Part shown: in pieces, positions 27,943-41,130 of the stretch
Layout: each line of letters begins with the position of its first letter
How positions within the stretch are numbered: the stretch's first letter is position 1
Position numbers and translations under genes: made by a program
The notes under the pieces: generated by a model
Told to the model about the DNA's origin: nothing
What the model saw: the letters and a program-made list of their open reading frames with translations, nothing else
Database searches by the model: none
Source of the DNA: Jeotgalibacillus aurantiacus
GTDB lineage: Bacteria > Bacillota > Bacilli > Bacillales > Jeotgalibacillaceae
DNA: 64,000 bases
Assembly: GCF_020595125.1 (NCBI RefSeq)
Contig: NZ_JACNMS010000002.1
Coordinates: 620,001-684,000, forward strand
Direction: 5' to 3'

Positions 27943-28821
27943 TCAAATGATTAACTTGCTTTTCGGTTTTTTCGTTTGGCTGACGAGCTCCTGGCATTGC
28001 ACAAGCTTTGATACATCAAAGTTTCCTCCACTGACAATCACTCCTGTCTCCCCGGATGTATAAGGTAAAGACCCGCTCAGGATGGCTGCAACACCCGCCG
28101 CTCCTGCGCCTTCCACTAACATTTTTTCTCTTTCAAGCATAAATAGAATGGCTTCTGCGATCTCTGCTTCTGTAACGGTTACCATTTCATCAACATATTT
28201 TCTGATGATCGATAACGTCAGCTCACCGGGAGACTTCACTTTAATCCCTTCAGCGATGGTTGGTAAAAACGGTACACCAAGGCTGTCCTGACCGTAAAAG
28301 GAAGCCGCAATTGCAGGTGCTGAAGCGGATTGAACCCCGATCACTTTAACGGAAGGTTTGATTGCTTTTACAGCAAGTGCTGTTCCTGCAAGAAGCCCTC
28401 CTCCGCCTGCCGGTACGAAAATTCTCTCGAGATGCGGACATTGCTGAAGCATTTCCAGTGCTGCTGTCGCCTGTCCTTCAATGATTTTCAAATCATCAAA
28501 TGGATGTATAAACACCGCTCCGGTCTCAGACTGACGCTTCATGGCTTCAGCATATGCTTCATCAAAAGATTCACCTGTCAAAACGACTTCTGCGCCATAT
28601 TCCTTCGTCGCATTCACTTTTGAATCCGGTGTGGATAAAGGCATAAAAATCGTAACCGGTACATTTCTTTTCTTACCGGCGAGTGCAACACCCTGGGCAT
28701 GGTTCCCGGCTGAAGCCGCGATAATGCCGCGTTTGCATTCTAGCTCAGTTAATGAAGCGATTTTATTGTACGAACCTCTTACTTTAAAAGAGCCGGTCTT
28801 CTGAAGGTTTTCAAGCTTCAT
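27943..28821 (-). CDS. ilvA: Threonine dehydratase, 5' end disrupted
   Basis: Threonine ammonia-lyase makes 2-oxobutanoate for isoleucine. The PLP-lysine motif [27 protein letters not shown] and the C-terminal SGGNFDV are intact. It lacks a long regulatory domain, so it is a short form. Problem: homologous residues continue upstream of the ATG at 28821 (QDVW, HRTPCKQS, DAAETLSGVV are readable in the same frame back to about 28915). Yet that frame has no ATG, GTG or TTG before a stop at 28957-28959. An ATG at 28952 behind GAGAGG is in a different frame and meets a stop after 19 codons. Either a frameshift removed the true start (pseudogene or sequence error), or translation begins at 28821 without ~45 residues. 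Last gene of the operon. Confidence 0.8.
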   Translation of the reverse strand: MKLENLQKTGSFKVRGSYNKIASLTELECKRGIIAASAGNHAQGVALAGKKRNVPVTIFMPLSTPDSKVNATKEYGAEVVLTGESFDEAYAEAMKRQSETGAVFIHPFDDLKIIEGQATAALEMLQQCPHLERIFVPAGGGGLLAGTALAVKAIKPSVKVIGVQSASAPAIAASFYGQDSLGVPFLPTIAEGIKVKSPGELTLSIIRKYVDEMVTVTEAEIAEAILFMLEREKMLVEGAGAAGVAAILSGSLPYTSGETGVIVSGGNFDVSKLVQCQELVSQTKKPKSKLII

Positions 28822-28972
28822 CCATACATCCTGACCCGTTTTTTGATTCAGGGTAAGTGATTGTTTACATGGTGTCCTGTGAACAACACCGCTTAATGTT
28901 TCTGCTGCGTCAAATAATGCACCTGTGTCGTAGAAATTCCCAAGTCGATCATCCTCTCAAATGTTATCCGTT

Positions 28973-29551
28973 TTAATGATGCTGCTCTTCATACTGCCTG
29001 ATTGCGTCTTCGTATTGGAATGTAATCGATATTTCATCCCAGCCGTTTAACAGCATCTGTTTCCAGTAAGGATCAATATCAAATGTCCACTGTTCCCCAT
29101 TGTAGTGAATACTCTGTGATTCAAGGTCTACCGTGACACTTTGCTTTTCTTTCCCACCTTCTAAAAGCTGTTTCACTTTACTTTCCTCAAGCCGGATTGC
29201 GAGTATCCCGTTTTTTACACAGTTGTTGTAAAAAATATCGGCAAAGCTTGGAGCAATAATGATTTTAAAACCATAGTCCTGCAGAGCCCATGGTGCATGT
29301 TCACGTGAAGACCCGCACCCGAAATTATGTCCCGCAACAAGAATCTCTGAATCCTTGTAGGGAGGCTGGTTCAGAATAAATTTTTCGTTTGGAGAACCAT
29401 CAGCGTTGAAGCGCCAGCCATAAAAGAGAAACTGACCGAACCCTGTACGTTCAATTCTTTTTAAAAATTGCTTTGGAATGATCTGATCCGTATCAACATT
29501 TATACGGTCAAGCGGTGTAATCGTGCTGCTCAGTTTTTTTACAGGCTCCAT
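28973..29551 (-). CDS. leuD: 3-isopropylmalate dehydratase small subunit
   Basis: 192 residues. LeuD with LeuC isomerises 2-isopropylmalate to 3-isopropylmalate. Typical motifs: an N-terminal TPLDRINVDTDQIIPKQFLK, HNFGCGSSREHAPWAL (substrate-binding swivelling domain) and FYNNCVKNGIL. ATG behind GAAAGGAGG. It lies 15 bp after leuC in the same operon; the ilvA reading frame begins shortly downstream. Confidence 0.96.
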   Translation of the reverse strand: MEPVKKLSSTITPLDRINVDTDQIIPKQFLKRIERTGFGQFLFYGWRFNADGSPNEKFILNQPPYKDSEILVAGHNFGCGSSREHAPWALQDYGFKIIIAPSFADIFYNNCVKNGILAIRLEESKVKQLLEGGKEKQSVTVDLESQSIHYNGEQWTFDIDPYWKQMLLNGWDEISITFQYEDAIRQYEEQHH

Positions 29552-29566
29552 CTGTCAGCCTCCTTT

Positions 29567-30973
29567 CTATGCGTGTACGTTGACCATTGATCTGACATCG
29601 GTGAAACGTCCGTTTACAGCTGCCGCTGCTGCCATAGCGGGGCTGACGAGATGCGTTCTCGCTCCTGCTCCCTGGCGGCCTTCAAAGTTACGGTTCGAAG
29701 TGGAGGCACAGCGCTCCCCTGCCGGAACGATATCATCATTCATCGCAAGACACATGCTGCATCCGGACTCACGCCATTCAAATCCAGCTTCTTTAAAGAC
29801 CTGATCGAGTCCTTCCTGTTCAGCCTTCATTTTTACGGTAAATGATCCCGGAACCACAATGGCAGTGACGTTTGGATGAACCTTGCGTCCTTCAATCACC
29901 TTAGCTGCAGCGCGTAGGTCGCCAATGCGGGAGTTTGTACACGAACCGATGAAGACGTGCTGGATTTCTATATCTGAAAGAGCCTGGCCTTCCTTCAGAT
30001 CCATGTACTCGAGTGCCTGCTTTAATTCTTCTTGTTTTCCTGCATCATCATAGTCTTCCGCGTGTGGAATGGCTGATGAAATACCTGATCCCATCGAAGG
30101 GTTGGTCCCCCACGTTACAAACGGTTCGATTTCATCTGTATGAATCTTAAGCGTCCGGTCATATTCGGCACCCGGATCCGTAGCATAATCAAGCCACTTT
30201 TCTTTTAATGCTTCATATTCGTCATCCGGAACATGTGCACGTCCTTTCAGATAATCCGCTGTCGTTTCATCCGGACTGATCAGACCCGCTCTTGCTCCTG
30301 CTTCAATGGACATGTTACAGATGGTCATACGCTCTTCCATTGTCATTTTACGAATCGCGTCACCCGTGTATTCCACTACATAACCGGTTCCGGCATCCAC
30401 ACCGAATTTTGCGATGATTGCAAGAATGACATCTTTTGCTGTCACGCCGAAACCAAGCTCACCTTCAATTCGGATCTCCATTGTTTTCGGCTTGGACTGC
30501 CAAAGTGTCTGTGTGGATAAAACGTGCTCCACTTCACTTGTTCCAATCCCGAAAGCCAGTGCCCCGAAAGCGCCATGTGTTGATGTATGGCTGTCTCCGC
30601 ATACAATTGTTTTGCCGGGTTGTGTTAACCCAAGCTCAGGCCCGATAACGTGAACGATACCCTGATCCGGATGGTGCATATGTGCAAGCGGAATACCGAA
30701 TTCCTTACAGTTATCAGCAAGCGTGCTCATCTGCTGTTTGGAAATGGGATCTTTAATTACATCACGATTTTTTGTCGGGACATTGTGGTCCATTGTCGCA
30801 AAGCTCAAATCAGGACGTCTTACCTTTCTCCCTTTAAGGCGGAGACCTTCAAACGCCTGAGGTGAGGTCACCTCGTGAATCAGGTGAAGATCAATATATA
30901 AAAGATCCGGTTTACCGGACTCCTGATGAACAACGTGGTTGTTCCAGACTTTTTCTATAATTGTTTTCGCCAT
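29567..30973 (-). CDS. leuC: 3-isopropylmalate dehydratase large subunit
   Basis: 468 residues, aconitase family. The three cluster cysteines are visible in FIGSCTNSR (one) and [10 protein letters not shown] (two), giving a [4Fe-4S] site; [13 protein letters not shown] and the [13 protein letters not shown] region are also conserved. It forms the leucine-pathway isomerase with LeuD. GGGAGG ribosome site; 18 bp after leuB. Confidence 0.97.
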   Translation of the reverse strand: MAKTIIEKVWNNHVVHQESGKPDLLYIDLHLIHEVTSPQAFEGLRLKGRKVRRPDLSFATMDHNVPTKNRDVIKDPISKQQMSTLADNCKEFGIPLAHMHHPDQGIVHVIGPELGLTQPGKTIVCGDSHTSTHGAFGALAFGIGTSEVEHVLSTQTLWQSKPKTMEIRIEGELGFGVTAKDVILAIIAKFGVDAGTGYVVEYTGDAIRKMTMEERMTICNMSIEAGARAGLISPDETTADYLKGRAHVPDDEYEALKEKWLDYATDPGAEYDRTLKIHTDEIEPFVTWGTNPSMGSGISSAIPHAEDYDDAGKQEELKQALEYMDLKEGQALSDIEIQHVFIGSCTNSRIGDLRAAAKVIEGRKVHPNVTAIVVPGSFTVKMKAEQEGLDQVFKEAGFEWRESGCSMCLAMNDDIVPAGERCASTSNRNFEGRQGAGARTHLVSPAMAAAAAVNGRFTDVRSMVNVHA

Positions 30974-30991
30974 TTAAAGTGCCTCCCATTC

Positions 30992-32092
30992 TTACACATA
31001 AGCAGATAGAATGTGATCTGATACAAATTCCCTTTCAAGCTCTTCTACTACTTTATCTGTAAATGCTGTTGTTGATAAAACTTTATGTCCGGATTTCTGG
31101 ACGTCGGTTGTACAGTATCCATCTTCAAAAACGCTGTATACTGCCGCTTCCACCGCCGCTGCTTCTGTCTCCATTCCGAAAGAGTATTTCATCATCATGG
31201 CAACAGACAGGATTGCAGCGGAAGGGTTCGCAATGTTCAAGCCTGCAATATCAGGTGCTGACCCGTGGACTGGTTCGTAAAGGCCAAAGCCGTCTGAACG
31301 GATACTTGCTGACGGCAGCATGCCGAGCGATCCGGTTAAAACAGAAGCTTCGTCACTTAAAATGTCACCGAAAAGATTTTCTGTTACGACAACATCAAAT
31401 GAGCCTGGCTGTGTGATCAGCTTCATGGCCGCTGCATCTACAAGCAGATGTTCAACTTCCACATCCGGGTAATGCGATTTTTTCTCCTCAACGACTTCTC
31501 TCCAAAGCTTACTTGTTTCAAGCACATTGGCTTTATCCACTGATGTCACTTTTCCTTTACGGAGTCTGGCAAGCTCAAAGCCTTGCTCAACGATCCGCTC
31601 GACTTCCTCTCTGGAATAACTCATTGTATCAACGGCACCATTGTGCGTTTTACGCTTTGGTTCACCGAAGTAAAGACCACCAGTCAGTTCACGAACGATC
31701 ATCATATCAACATCTTTAGACAGATGATCCTTTAAAGGAGAGGCTTCACTCATTCCTTTAATCGCTTTTACAGGTCGAAGGTTGGCAAATAATCCGAAGT
31801 GTTTTCTGATCCCGAGAAGCCCGCGTTCCGGACGCAGCTCAGAAGGGTTCTGATCCCATTTCGGACCGCCGACTGCTCCTAATAGTACTGCGTCACTTTT
31901 TTCACAAAGCTCTACCGTTTCCTTTGGCAGAGGATTTCCTGTCTGATCAATAGCAATTCCGCCAATCAGACCCTTTTCAATCTGAAACGTATGATCAAAC
32001 CGGCGTCCAATCGATTGGAGGACCTTCACGGCCGATTCTGTTACTTCCTGTCCGATTCCATCTCCATGCAGAACTGCTACTGTTTTTTTCAT
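30992..32092 (-). CDS. leuB: 3-isopropylmalate dehydrogenase
   Basis: 366 residues. It oxidatively decarboxylates 3-isopropylmalate with NAD+. Seen are the N-terminal VLHGDGIGQEV, the substrate-binding LRPERGLLGIRKHFGLFANLRP, VRELTGGLYFG, and the NAD site EPVHGSAPDIAG. Normal length. Ribosome site GGGGAG; 15 bp after leuA. Confidence 0.97.
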   Translation of the reverse strand: MKKTVAVLHGDGIGQEVTESAVKVLQSIGRRFDHTFQIEKGLIGGIAIDQTGNPLPKETVELCEKSDAVLLGAVGGPKWDQNPSELRPERGLLGIRKHFGLFANLRPVKAIKGMSEASPLKDHLSKDVDMMIVRELTGGLYFGEPKRKTHNGAVDTMSYSREEVERIVEQGFELARLRKGKVTSVDKANVLETSKLWREVVEEKKSHYPDVEVEHLLVDAAAMKLITQPGSFDVVVTENLFGDILSDEASVLTGSLGMLPSASIRSDGFGLYEPVHGSAPDIAGLNIANPSAAILSVAMMMKYSFGMETEAAAVEAAVYSVFEDGYCTTDVQKSGHKVLSTTAFTDKVVEELEREFVSDHILSAYV

Positions 32093-32107
32093 GATGTATT
32101 CTCCCCT

Positions 32108-34676
<2,569 letters not shown>

Positions 34677-34690
34677 CTAAGTATGTGGGT

Positions 34691-35203
34691 TTATAAAATA
34701 GATAATTGCTGTGACGGTGTTTTCTGGTTTTCCCTGACAAAAGCTGTTGCTCCCGTCCTTGTCAGTTCTTTAATTCCATATGGTCTTACTAAATCAATAA
34801 AGGCTTCAACCTTTTCCGGATCACCTGTTACCTGTACCGTTATGACATTCTTACTCATATCAATAACGGTTGCCCGGAAAGGTTCAATAATACTGGTGAT
34901 TTCACTCCGGACTGCCGGAGGTGAAAGCACCTTAATCAGTGCCAGCTCTCTTGTGACAATTGCTTTGTCCGTAATGTCATTTACCTTTAACACATCAATT
35001 TGCTTCTGAAGCTGCTTTAACAGCTGTTCAAGTTTCCTTTGATCTTCTACATGAACGACAAATGTCATTTTCGAGATGCCCGGTTGCTCTGTATGTCCGA
35101 CTGTGATACTTTCGATGTTGAACTGCCTTTTCATCAGCAGCCCTGTGACGCGGTTTAGCACGCCACTCTGATTGATCACGGTAGTCGTGATAACTCGCTT
35201 CAT
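34691..35203 (-). CDS. ilvN: Acetolactate synthase small (regulatory) subunit
   Basis: 170 residues. The N-terminal ACT domain ([23 protein letters not shown]) binds valine as feedback inhibitor and activates the catalytic subunit; the C-terminal domain follows from ~80. The start overlaps the ilvB stop as ATGA, which secures a balanced ratio. Confidence 0.96.
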   Translation of the reverse strand: MKRVITTTVINQSGVLNRVTGLLMKRQFNIESITVGHTEQPGISKMTFVVHVEDQRKLEQLLKQLQKQIDVLKVNDITDKAIVTRELALIKVLSPPAVRSEITSIIEPFRATVIDMSKNVITVQVTGDPEKVEAFIDLVRPYGIKELTRTGATAFVRENQKTPSQQLSIL

Positions 35204-36945
35204 TCTTTCACCCCTAACATTTCGTGAAGCCCTTTGCCTGGTGCAACCATCGGGTAAACATTTTCAATCTGTTTAACCCGGCAATCGATCAATACCGGCT
35301 TATTGGACTTTAATGCTTTTTCAAATACCTGATCAGCTTCTTCAACCGTGCTCACTTTATAGCCCTCGATATCATAAGCTTCAGCAAGTTTTACAAAGTC
35401 AGGCTGGGAAGGCATCAGTGATTCAGAATATCTTTCTTCATAAAAGGTTTGCTGCCATTGACGAACCATTCCCAGACACTGATTATTTAAAATGATGACT
35501 TTGACAGGAATCTGACTTTCCTGCAGCAGCGACAGCTCCTGCAGCGTCATCTGAAATCCTCCGTCACCTGTAATCGCAACAACCGTTTCTTTCGGTTTTG
35601 CCAGCTGTGCCCCGATCGCTGCCGGGAAACCAAATCCCATGGTTCCAAGCCCTCCTGAGGTTACCCAGTGATCCGGGTTGTTAAATTTATAATATTGAGC
35701 TGCCCACATCTGATGCTGTCCAACATCTGTTGTGACGATGGCATTTCCGCCGGTATGCTTGTGGATCATTTCAATCGCCTGCTGAGGAAGGATTCCTTCT
35801 TCAGACTGCTTGTAGAATAGAGGAAACTCCTCTGTCAGCTTATTCAGGTGATTGGTCCATTCACTGAATCCATCTGTTACAACACCGAGATTTAAAAGGG
35901 ACTGAAGCGCCTCTTTTGCATCTGCCACAATCGGGATATCCGTTGGAACGTTTTTTCCGATTTCAGCTGGATCAATATCGATATGAACGATGTGTGCATT
36001 CGGTGCAAAGTGATCAAGATTTCCTGTTAACCGGTCGTCAAATCTTGCACCGAAGTTGATAAGTAAATCGCATTCACAAATGGCCATGTTGGCTGCATAG
36101 GTTCCATGCATACCTGCCATTCCAAGAAACTGAGGGTGATCCCCTTTGATGGTTCCTAATCCTAACAGTGTGTTTGTAATTGGAATTTTTGACTGTTCAA
36201 CAAATTTCACTAAATCTTCAGACGCTTTGGCGTGCAGCACACCTGCTCCAGCCAGAATCAAAGGCTTTTTCGCTTTCTGGATCGCCTGTGCCACCTTTTG
36301 AATCTGCAGAAAGTTTGGCGATGTTGTCGGCTGATAACCCGGGAGATCCACTTCAGTCTGCTTTACTTCTGACAGCGTGAAAATTTCATTTGAAACATTT
36401 TTAGGAATATCGACTAGAACAGGTCCAGGTCTGCCGGTAGAAGCGATATGAAATGCCTCATGAATGATTCTTGGAAGATCGTTTACATCCTTGACCTGAT
36501 AGTTATGCTTCGTGATTGGCTGTGTAATGCCTACAATGTCCGCCTCCTGAAAGGCGTCTGTACCGATGACTGCACTGGCTACCTGACCGGTAAATACAAC
36601 AAGCGGCAGGGAATCCATCATGGCATCAGCAATGCCTGTTACCAGGTTCGTTGCACCAGGGCCTGATGTTGCAATTACAACCCCCGTCTTACCGGAGACT
36701 CTTGCGTACCCTTCAGCCGCGTGAATGGCCCCCTGTTCGTGTCTGGCCAGAATGTGAGGAATCGGATTCTTGTATAGAGCATCATAGATAGGAAGTACAG
36801 CTCCACCCGGATAACCGAAGATCATTTCCACCCCTTCATTTTGAAGGGATTGTATAAATACATCTGCACCCTGTGCCGCTGACTTTTCCACATCTCCACC
36901 AAGTGCTTTCATCTGATCATGCTTTTCGTTTACCTGCACGCTCAT
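35200..36945 (-). CDS. ilvB: Acetolactate synthase large subunit
   Basis: 581 residues, ThDP-dependent. [14 protein letters not shown], with the catalytic glutamate in RHEQGA, is at the N-terminus; the ThDP/Mg motif [12 protein letters not shown]...NN is near 440-470. First step of valine/isoleucine synthesis from pyruvate. The ATG at 36945 lies behind a strong GAAGGAGG. First gene of the ilvBNC-leuABCD-ilvA operon, controlled by the T-box leader just upstream. Confidence 0.97.
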   Translation of the reverse strand: MSVQVNEKHDQMKALGGDVEKSAAQGADVFIQSLQNEGVEMIFGYPGGAVLPIYDALYKNPIPHILARHEQGAIHAAEGYARVSGKTGVVIATSGPGATNLVTGIADAMMDSLPLVVFTGQVASAVIGTDAFQEADIVGITQPITKHNYQVKDVNDLPRIIHEAFHIASTGRPGPVLVDIPKNVSNEIFTLSEVKQTEVDLPGYQPTTSPNFLQIQKVAQAIQKAKKPLILAGAGVLHAKASEDLVKFVEQSKIPITNTLLGLGTIKGDHPQFLGMAGMHGTYAANMAICECDLLINFGARFDDRLTGNLDHFAPNAHIVHIDIDPAEIGKNVPTDIPIVADAKEALQSLLNLGVVTDGFSEWTNHLNKLTEEFPLFYKQSEEGILPQQAIEMIHKHTGGNAIVTTDVGQHQMWAAQYYKFNNPDHWVTSGGLGTMGFGFPAAIGAQLAKPKETVVAITGDGGFQMTLQELSLLQESQIPVKVIILNNQCLGMVRQWQQTFYEERYSESLMPSQPDFVKLAEAYDIEGYKVSTVEEADQVFEKALKSNKPVLIDCRVKQIENVYPMVAPGKGLHEMLGVKE

Positions 36946-36998
36946 CGATTAGCGCCTCCTTCAATCACGTTTCATCTGTTTTATTTTTATAATCAAAA

Positions 36999-37265
36999 TA
37001 AAAAAAGTCCTTCAAGCCCATACAAATAGATCATGGATCCTTTGTATAGGGATGAAAGACTTTTCATGGTACCACCCTACTTCGCAGCTGTTGCTGCCTC
37101 CTGAACAGATAAACTGTTCACTGATAACGAACACTTTCATGTCCGTGAGCACCTACTGAAAATTTCAGTGCCCCACTCCGAGGGGATGTCATACTCAGCT
37201 AGTAATACCGGGTTCCACCATCCTCGGCTCTCTGTAAATACCGCTTACTGAATACTTTAACCTCA
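36999..37265 (-). ncRNA. T-box riboswitch leader, probably Leu-specific
   Basis: On the minus strand the conserved T-box motif AGGGTGGTACCATG is at about 37078-37065. Stem I with AGAGAG and the base-pair TTCAGT/ACTGAA is upstream. A terminator (AAGTC..., AGTCCTTCAAGCCCATACAAA arm, then a run of seven T) ends near 36999. The terminator competes with an antiterminator formed by the T-box. A CTC (Leu) triplet at 37182-37180, on the 3' side of stem I, is a plausible specifier, as expected for ilv-leu operons, but I did not prove its place in the specifier loop. Confidence 0.9.
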
Positions 37266-37271
37266 TCAATG

Positions 37272-37300
37272 ATTTAACGTATGATTGCTTTAACTCACAA
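37272..37300 (-). promoter_or_regulatory. Promoter of the T-box-ilvB operon (candidate)
   Basis: -35 TTGTGA (37300-37295), 17-bp spacer, -10 TTAAAT (37277-37272), four of six matches each. It lies between the ilvE stop and the leader. Confidence 0.45.
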
Positions 37301-37319
37301 AAGTTGATAGATAAATGAA

Positions 37320-38219
37320 TTACCCTGCATGTAATGTTGAATTATATACCTTGACTCCGTCTTCTATCACAAGTTCACGGAATTCTTTTAAAAGATCTTT
37401 TGTCACTTTACCCGGTTCGCCTTCACCAATCTGGCGCCCATCCACTTTAACCACTGCAATCACTTCTGCAGCTGTTCCAGTAAGGAAAACTTCATCTGCC
37501 ACATACACATCGTGTCTTGTGAAAACAGCTTCCTCCATTTGATAACCTTTTTTCTTAGCCAGTTCAATGATTGCGTTTCTTGTAATACCTTCCAGCGCCC
37601 CAACATATCCTGGCGGCGTGAGAATCTTATTACCTCTAACAATGAATATATTATCGGCAGAACCTTCAGCTACATATCCCTGGTCATTCAGCATAAGGGC
37701 TTCAGGAACACCAGCGAGACCTGCTTCGATTTTAACGAGAATGTTGTTCAAATAATTCAGTGATTTCACTTTAGGACTTAATACATCAGAACGGTTTCTT
37801 CTGCTCGCAACCGTTACAATTTCAATTCCAGTTTCATAAAGCTTCTTCGGAAATAGTGCTAAGGATTCTGCAATGACAATGACGCTCGGTCTCTTACAAG
37901 TAAAAGGATCAAGCCCAAGATTGCCAACGCCCCGTGAAACAACTAATCGAATATAACCGTTTGTCAGGTTGTTCTTTCTGAGTGTTTCAATGACAATTTG
38001 TTTCATTTCCTCTTTCGTATAAGGGATTTCAAGCAAAATTGACTTTGCTGAATCATATAACCGGACAAGATGCTCTTCGAGTCGAAAGACATTTCCATCA
38101 TAGGAACGAATCCCTTCGAACACCCCATCGCCATATAGGAATCCGTGGTCATAAACGGAAATTTTCGCATTTTCTTTTGTGACGTATTCGCCGTCAAGAA
38201 AGATTAATTGTTCACTCAC
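37320..38219 (-). CDS. ilvE: Branched-chain amino acid aminotransferase
   Basis: 299 residues, class IV PLP aminotransferase. Motifs: VYDHGFLYGDGVFEGIR at the N-terminus, PLP lysine in VKSLNYLNN, and the cofactor-binding EGSADNIFIV and GTAAEV. It makes Val, Leu and Ile from their keto acids. GTG at 38219, 8 nt after GGAAGGAG, gives the usual SEQLIFLDGE start; upstream ATGs are not preceded by ribosome sites. It lies ahead of the T-box in the same direction, so it can be expressed without amino-acid starvation, from its own strong promoter. Confidence 0.95.
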   Translation of the reverse strand: MSEQLIFLDGEYVTKENAKISVYDHGFLYGDGVFEGIRSYDGNVFRLEEHLVRLYDSAKSILLEIPYTKEEMKQIVIETLRKNNLTNGYIRLVVSRGVGNLGLDPFTCKRPSVIVIAESLALFPKKLYETGIEIVTVASRRNRSDVLSPKVKSLNYLNNILVKIEAGLAGVPEALMLNDQGYVAEGSADNIFIVRGNKILTPPGYVGALEGITRNAIIELAKKKGYQMEEAVFTRHDVYVADEVFLTGTAAEVIAVVKVDGRQIGEGEPGKVTKDLLKEFRELVIEDGVKVYNSTLHAG

Positions 38220-38284
38220 CTTATTCACTCCTTCCATCAACATAATATCGAGTATCAGTGCTTGATATGCTTGAATTGTTGACA

Positions 38285-38313
38285 ATCATAACGCGGATAT
38301 ACAAGTCCGTCAA
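38285..38313 (-). promoter_or_regulatory. Strong sigma-A promoter of ilvE
   Basis: -35 TTGACG (38313-38308), 17-bp spacer, -10 TATGAT (38290-38285); predicted start near 38278, leader about 60 nt. Confidence 0.82.
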
Positions 38314-38326
38314 CAGGCTAATTTAT

Positions 38327-38373
38327 AATTTTTAGACAAATTAGAATATTTAATTAAATTGTATGCGTTTTCA
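38327..38373 (-). promoter_or_regulatory. Candidate CodY box and CcpA cre site upstream of ilvE
   Basis: AATTTTTAGACAAAT (38327-38341) matches the CodY box AATTTTCWGAAAATT at 12 of 15 positions. TGTATGCGTTTTCA (38360-38373) matches the cre consensus TGWAARCGNTWNCW with one mismatch. Both lie upstream of the -35; the cre is centred about 88 bp before the predicted start, a position compatible with activation. Both are inference from consensus only. Confidence 0.4.
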
Positions 38374-38461
38374 TGATTGATATAGAGGGATTTTGAATTT
38401 TTTAAAATTTTTTTATTTAACGCGCCTATGTGAGGTGTGAGAGGGGAGGTTTTATAAAACC

Positions 38462-38576
38462 GGACCGGGGGCATCCTTCGCTTTCCGCGGCCGCGCGGTG
38501 AACCAGCTAACGCTTCGCGTTACGCTGTTTCACCTGTCGCTCCTCTGCCGAGGGAGTCTACGGATGCCCCCGGTCC
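38462..38576. repeat. Family A palindromic repeat
   Basis: Arms GGACCGGGGGCATCC (38462-38476) and GGATGCCCCCGGTCC (38562-38576) are perfectly complementary. Inner hairpin AACGC-ttc-GCGTT. It lies in the 620-bp interval between ilvE and ylaH; besides this and the ilvE promoter region I see no gene there. Confidence 0.88.
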
Positions 38577-38796
38577 TCTAGATTTTTTAAAAAATCTGAT
38601 AACAATTCTAACGGGAAATTGACATGAGGCATCTCTCCCGCAGACGGGCGATTAGTCGAATGGATGGAATGATGAGATAATGCGGTTTTGCGGGGGAGTG
38701 ATTGAATTATTCTTTAGTTAGAAAGAATACATTTTTGAAACGATGGAATGATTTAAAGAGTCTACTGCGGCAGAATGAGCTGAAACACATGACTGA

Positions 38797-38838
38797 AATA
38801 AAAAAAGAAGGATCGACGCGTGTCGATCCTTCTTACAT
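38797..38838 (-). terminator. Terminator of typA-ylaH
   Basis: AAGAAGGATCGAC-gcgt-GTCGATCCTTCTT; on the minus strand TTTTTTATTTC follows. Confidence 0.9.
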
Positions 38839-38839
38839 A

Positions 38840-39148
38840 TCATACGTTACCTTTAGCCTGTTCACGTCGCAGTCTGATCTTGTAAATGATCAGAATGAGA
38901 GCTGCAATGATCAGTCCTTCTGTAACCGGCAGGAAAATGGCCAGGAACGTCAGAACGGTACAGCCTGTGATCAGGAAAAGGTAGATTAAAGCATTTTTAA
39001 GCAATGGCAGCTTTTTCGCAAAGCCAAGCTTATAAACTAAAATTGATAGAAGCACGATCGTGATGTATAGATACCACATACCTACATCAGGATTTGTATC
39101 TACACGGTACAGTGCCGGGAAAAACGAGAGACGATCTTCCACATTGAC
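38840..39148 (-). CDS. ylaH: YlaH-like membrane protein
   Basis: 102 residues with three hydrophobic segments (about 24-42, 53-70 and 75-92) and a basic C-terminus (YKIRLRREQ). Family YlaH, function unknown. The ATG at 39148 is 12 nt after GAGGAG; the TTG five codons upstream directly touches that site and is less likely. It lies 26 bp after typA, as in B. subtilis, and ends at a terminator. Confidence 0.82.
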   Translation of the reverse strand, partial: VNVEDRLSFFPALYRVDTNPDVGMWYLYITIVLLSILVYKLGFAKKLPLLKNALIYLFLITGCTVLTFLAIFLPVTEGLIIAALILIIYKIRLRREQAKGNV

Positions 39149-39173
39149 CATGGAGACTTTCAACTCCTCTTAA

Positions 39174-41018
39174 TTAGTTACCCATTTCAGCGTATTTCTT
39201 TTTCTTTTGAGAACGTTCACGCTCGTTTTTGTCCAGGATCTTTTTACGGATACGGATGGACTCAGGCGTGATTTCACAAAGCTCATCATCGTTCAGATAC
39301 TCAAGTGATTCTTCAAGCGTCATCAGTCTTGGCTTTTTAAGGGTCGTTGTCTGCTCTTTGTTGGCAGAACGGATATTGTTGGCTGCTTTGATTTTCGTAA
39401 CGTTTACAGTCAGGTCATTGTCACGCGTGTGCTGTCCGACAACCATTCCTTCATATACTTCTGTACCTGGTTCGATAAATATCGTACCGCGGTCTTCTAC
39501 ACCAAGGATGGCATACTGTGACGCCTGCCCTTTATCCATAGAAACAAGTACACCTTCTCTTCGTCCACCTACACGGCCCTGTTGCATCGGCTGGTAGCTG
39601 TCGAATGAATGGTTGATGATTCCATAACCACGTGTAAGCGTCATGAATTCAGTCGTATAACCAATCAGGCCACGTGCAGGGATCATAAATACAAGACGCA
39701 CCTGTCCGTTACCGTTATTAATCATATCAAGCATTTCACCTTTACGCTCACCCATTGATTCAATAATTGAGCCTGTGTATTCTTCAGGAACATCAATTTG
39801 AACGCGTTCAACCGGCTCAGAGCGCACACCGTCGATTTCACGGACAATAACCTCAGGCTTCGATACTTGGAGCTCATATCCTTCACGACGCATATTTTCG
39901 ATCAGAATAGACAGGTGAAGCTCACCACGTCCTGATACAACCCATGCATCCGGTGAATCAGTCGGGTCTACACGAAGGCTGACATCTGTCTCAAGCTGCG
40001 CTAAAAGACGCTCTTCAATTTTACGGGCAGTAACAAATTTCCCTTCACGGCCTGCAAATGGGCTGTTGTTAACAGAGAAAGTCATCTGAAGAGTTGGCTC
40101 ATCGATACGAAGAACCGGCAGTGCATCCTGGTGATCAACCGGACATACCGTTTCACCGACGTTGATATCTTCCATTCCGGAAACTGCAATTAGATCTCCC
40201 GCTTTTGCAGACTGAACTTCAACACGTTTCAGCCCCATAAAGCCAAAGATTTTTGTCACACGGAAATTTTTGAATGATCCATCAAGCTTCATCAGCGAAA
40301 CCTGCTGACCTACTTCGATTGTTCCGCGGAATACACGTCCGATTCCGATACGTCCTACATAGTCATTATAATCTAAAAGAGCAATCTGGAATTGAAGCGG
40401 CTCTTCGCTGTTGTCTACTGGAGCAGGGATGTTTTCAACGATCGAGTCATACAGACATTCCATCGTTTCATCCTGTTGTTCCGGATCAAGACTTGCTGTT
40501 CCATTAATAGCCGATGCGTAAACAACCGGGAATTCAAGCTGGTCTTCGTTAGCATCAAGCTCGATAAACAGCTCAAGAACCTCATCAATTACTTCAGCTG
40601 GACGTGCAGCGTCACGGTCAATTTTGTTTACGACAACGATTGGTGTCAAGTTCTGTTCAAGGGCTTTCTTCAATACGAAACGTGTCTGAGGCATACAGCC
40701 TTCGTATGCATCCACAACAAGCAGAACGCCATCAACCATTTTCATGATCCGTTCTACTTCTCCTCCGAAGTCTGCGTGTCCCGGTGTATCAAGAATATTG
40801 ATGCGGGTATCTTTATATTGAATCGCAGTATTTTTTGCTAAAATGGTGATACCGCGTTCTCTTTCAAGGTCATTCGAATCCATTGCACGTTCTTCTACAT
40901 GCTCATTTGAACGAAAGATACCTGATTGTTTTAAAAGCTGGTCTACTAAAGTTGTTTTTCCGTGGTCAACGTGAGCAATGATTGCAATGTTTCGAAGGTC
41001 TTGCCTGATATTAGTCAT
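39174..41018 (-). CDS. typA: Translational GTPase TypA/BipA
   Basis: 614 residues. G-domain motifs: AHVDHGKTT (G1), RERGITI (G2), DTPGHADF (G3), NKID (G4). EF-G-like domains and the BipA C-terminal domain follow ([31 protein letters not shown]). It binds the ribosome in the manner of EF-G and acts in 50S assembly, stress and cold adaptation. Good site CAGGAGTG before ATG. Followed by ylaH. Confidence 0.97.
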   Translation of the reverse strand: MTNIRQDLRNIAIIAHVDHGKTTLVDQLLKQSGIFRSNEHVEERAMDSNDLERERGITILAKNTAIQYKDTRINILDTPGHADFGGEVERIMKMVDGVLLVVDAYEGCMPQTRFVLKKALEQNLTPIVVVNKIDRDAARPAEVIDEVLELFIELDANEDQLEFPVVYASAINGTASLDPEQQDETMECLYDSIVENIPAPVDNSEEPLQFQIALLDYNDYVGRIGIGRVFRGTIEVGQQVSLMKLDGSFKNFRVTKIFGFMGLKRVEVQSAKAGDLIAVSGMEDINVGETVCPVDHQDALPVLRIDEPTLQMTFSVNNSPFAGREGKFVTARKIEERLLAQLETDVSLRVDPTDSPDAWVVSGRGELHLSILIENMRREGYELQVSKPEVIVREIDGVRSEPVERVQIDVPEEYTGSIIESMGERKGEMLDMINNGNGQVRLVFMIPARGLIGYTTEFMTLTRGYGIINHSFDSYQPMQQGRVGGRREGVLVSMDKGQASQYAILGVEDRGTIFIEPGTEVYEGMVVGQHTRDNDLTVNVTKIKAANNIRSANKEQTTTLKKPRLMTLEESLEYLNDDELCEITPESIRIRKKILDKNERERSQKKKKYAEMGN

Positions 41019-41062
41019 TATTTCACTCCTGTTTTAACGTTCTAATCTATTCTAACTGTACT

Positions 41063-41071
41063 ATTGTATCA
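41063..41071 (-). promoter_or_regulatory. Extended -10 promoter of typA (candidate)
   Basis: TGaTACAAT on the minus strand about 45 bp before the typA ATG; no good -35 hexamer. Confidence 0.45.
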
Positions 41072-41130
41072 CAATAGGTGGAAATAAAGAAATGGATTAT
41101 GTAAAATATACGTATATGAGGAGGATGACG

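Noticed and set aside
37160-37170. CodY-like AATTTTCAG in the ilvB leader
   Set aside because: It is one side of a small hairpin of the T-box leader (ACTGAAA/TTTCAGT) and matches only half of the CodY box.
38702-38989. 95-codon open frame on the plus strand
   Set aside because: It runs through the typA-ylaH terminator and antisense to ylaH; the real gene is on the minus strand.
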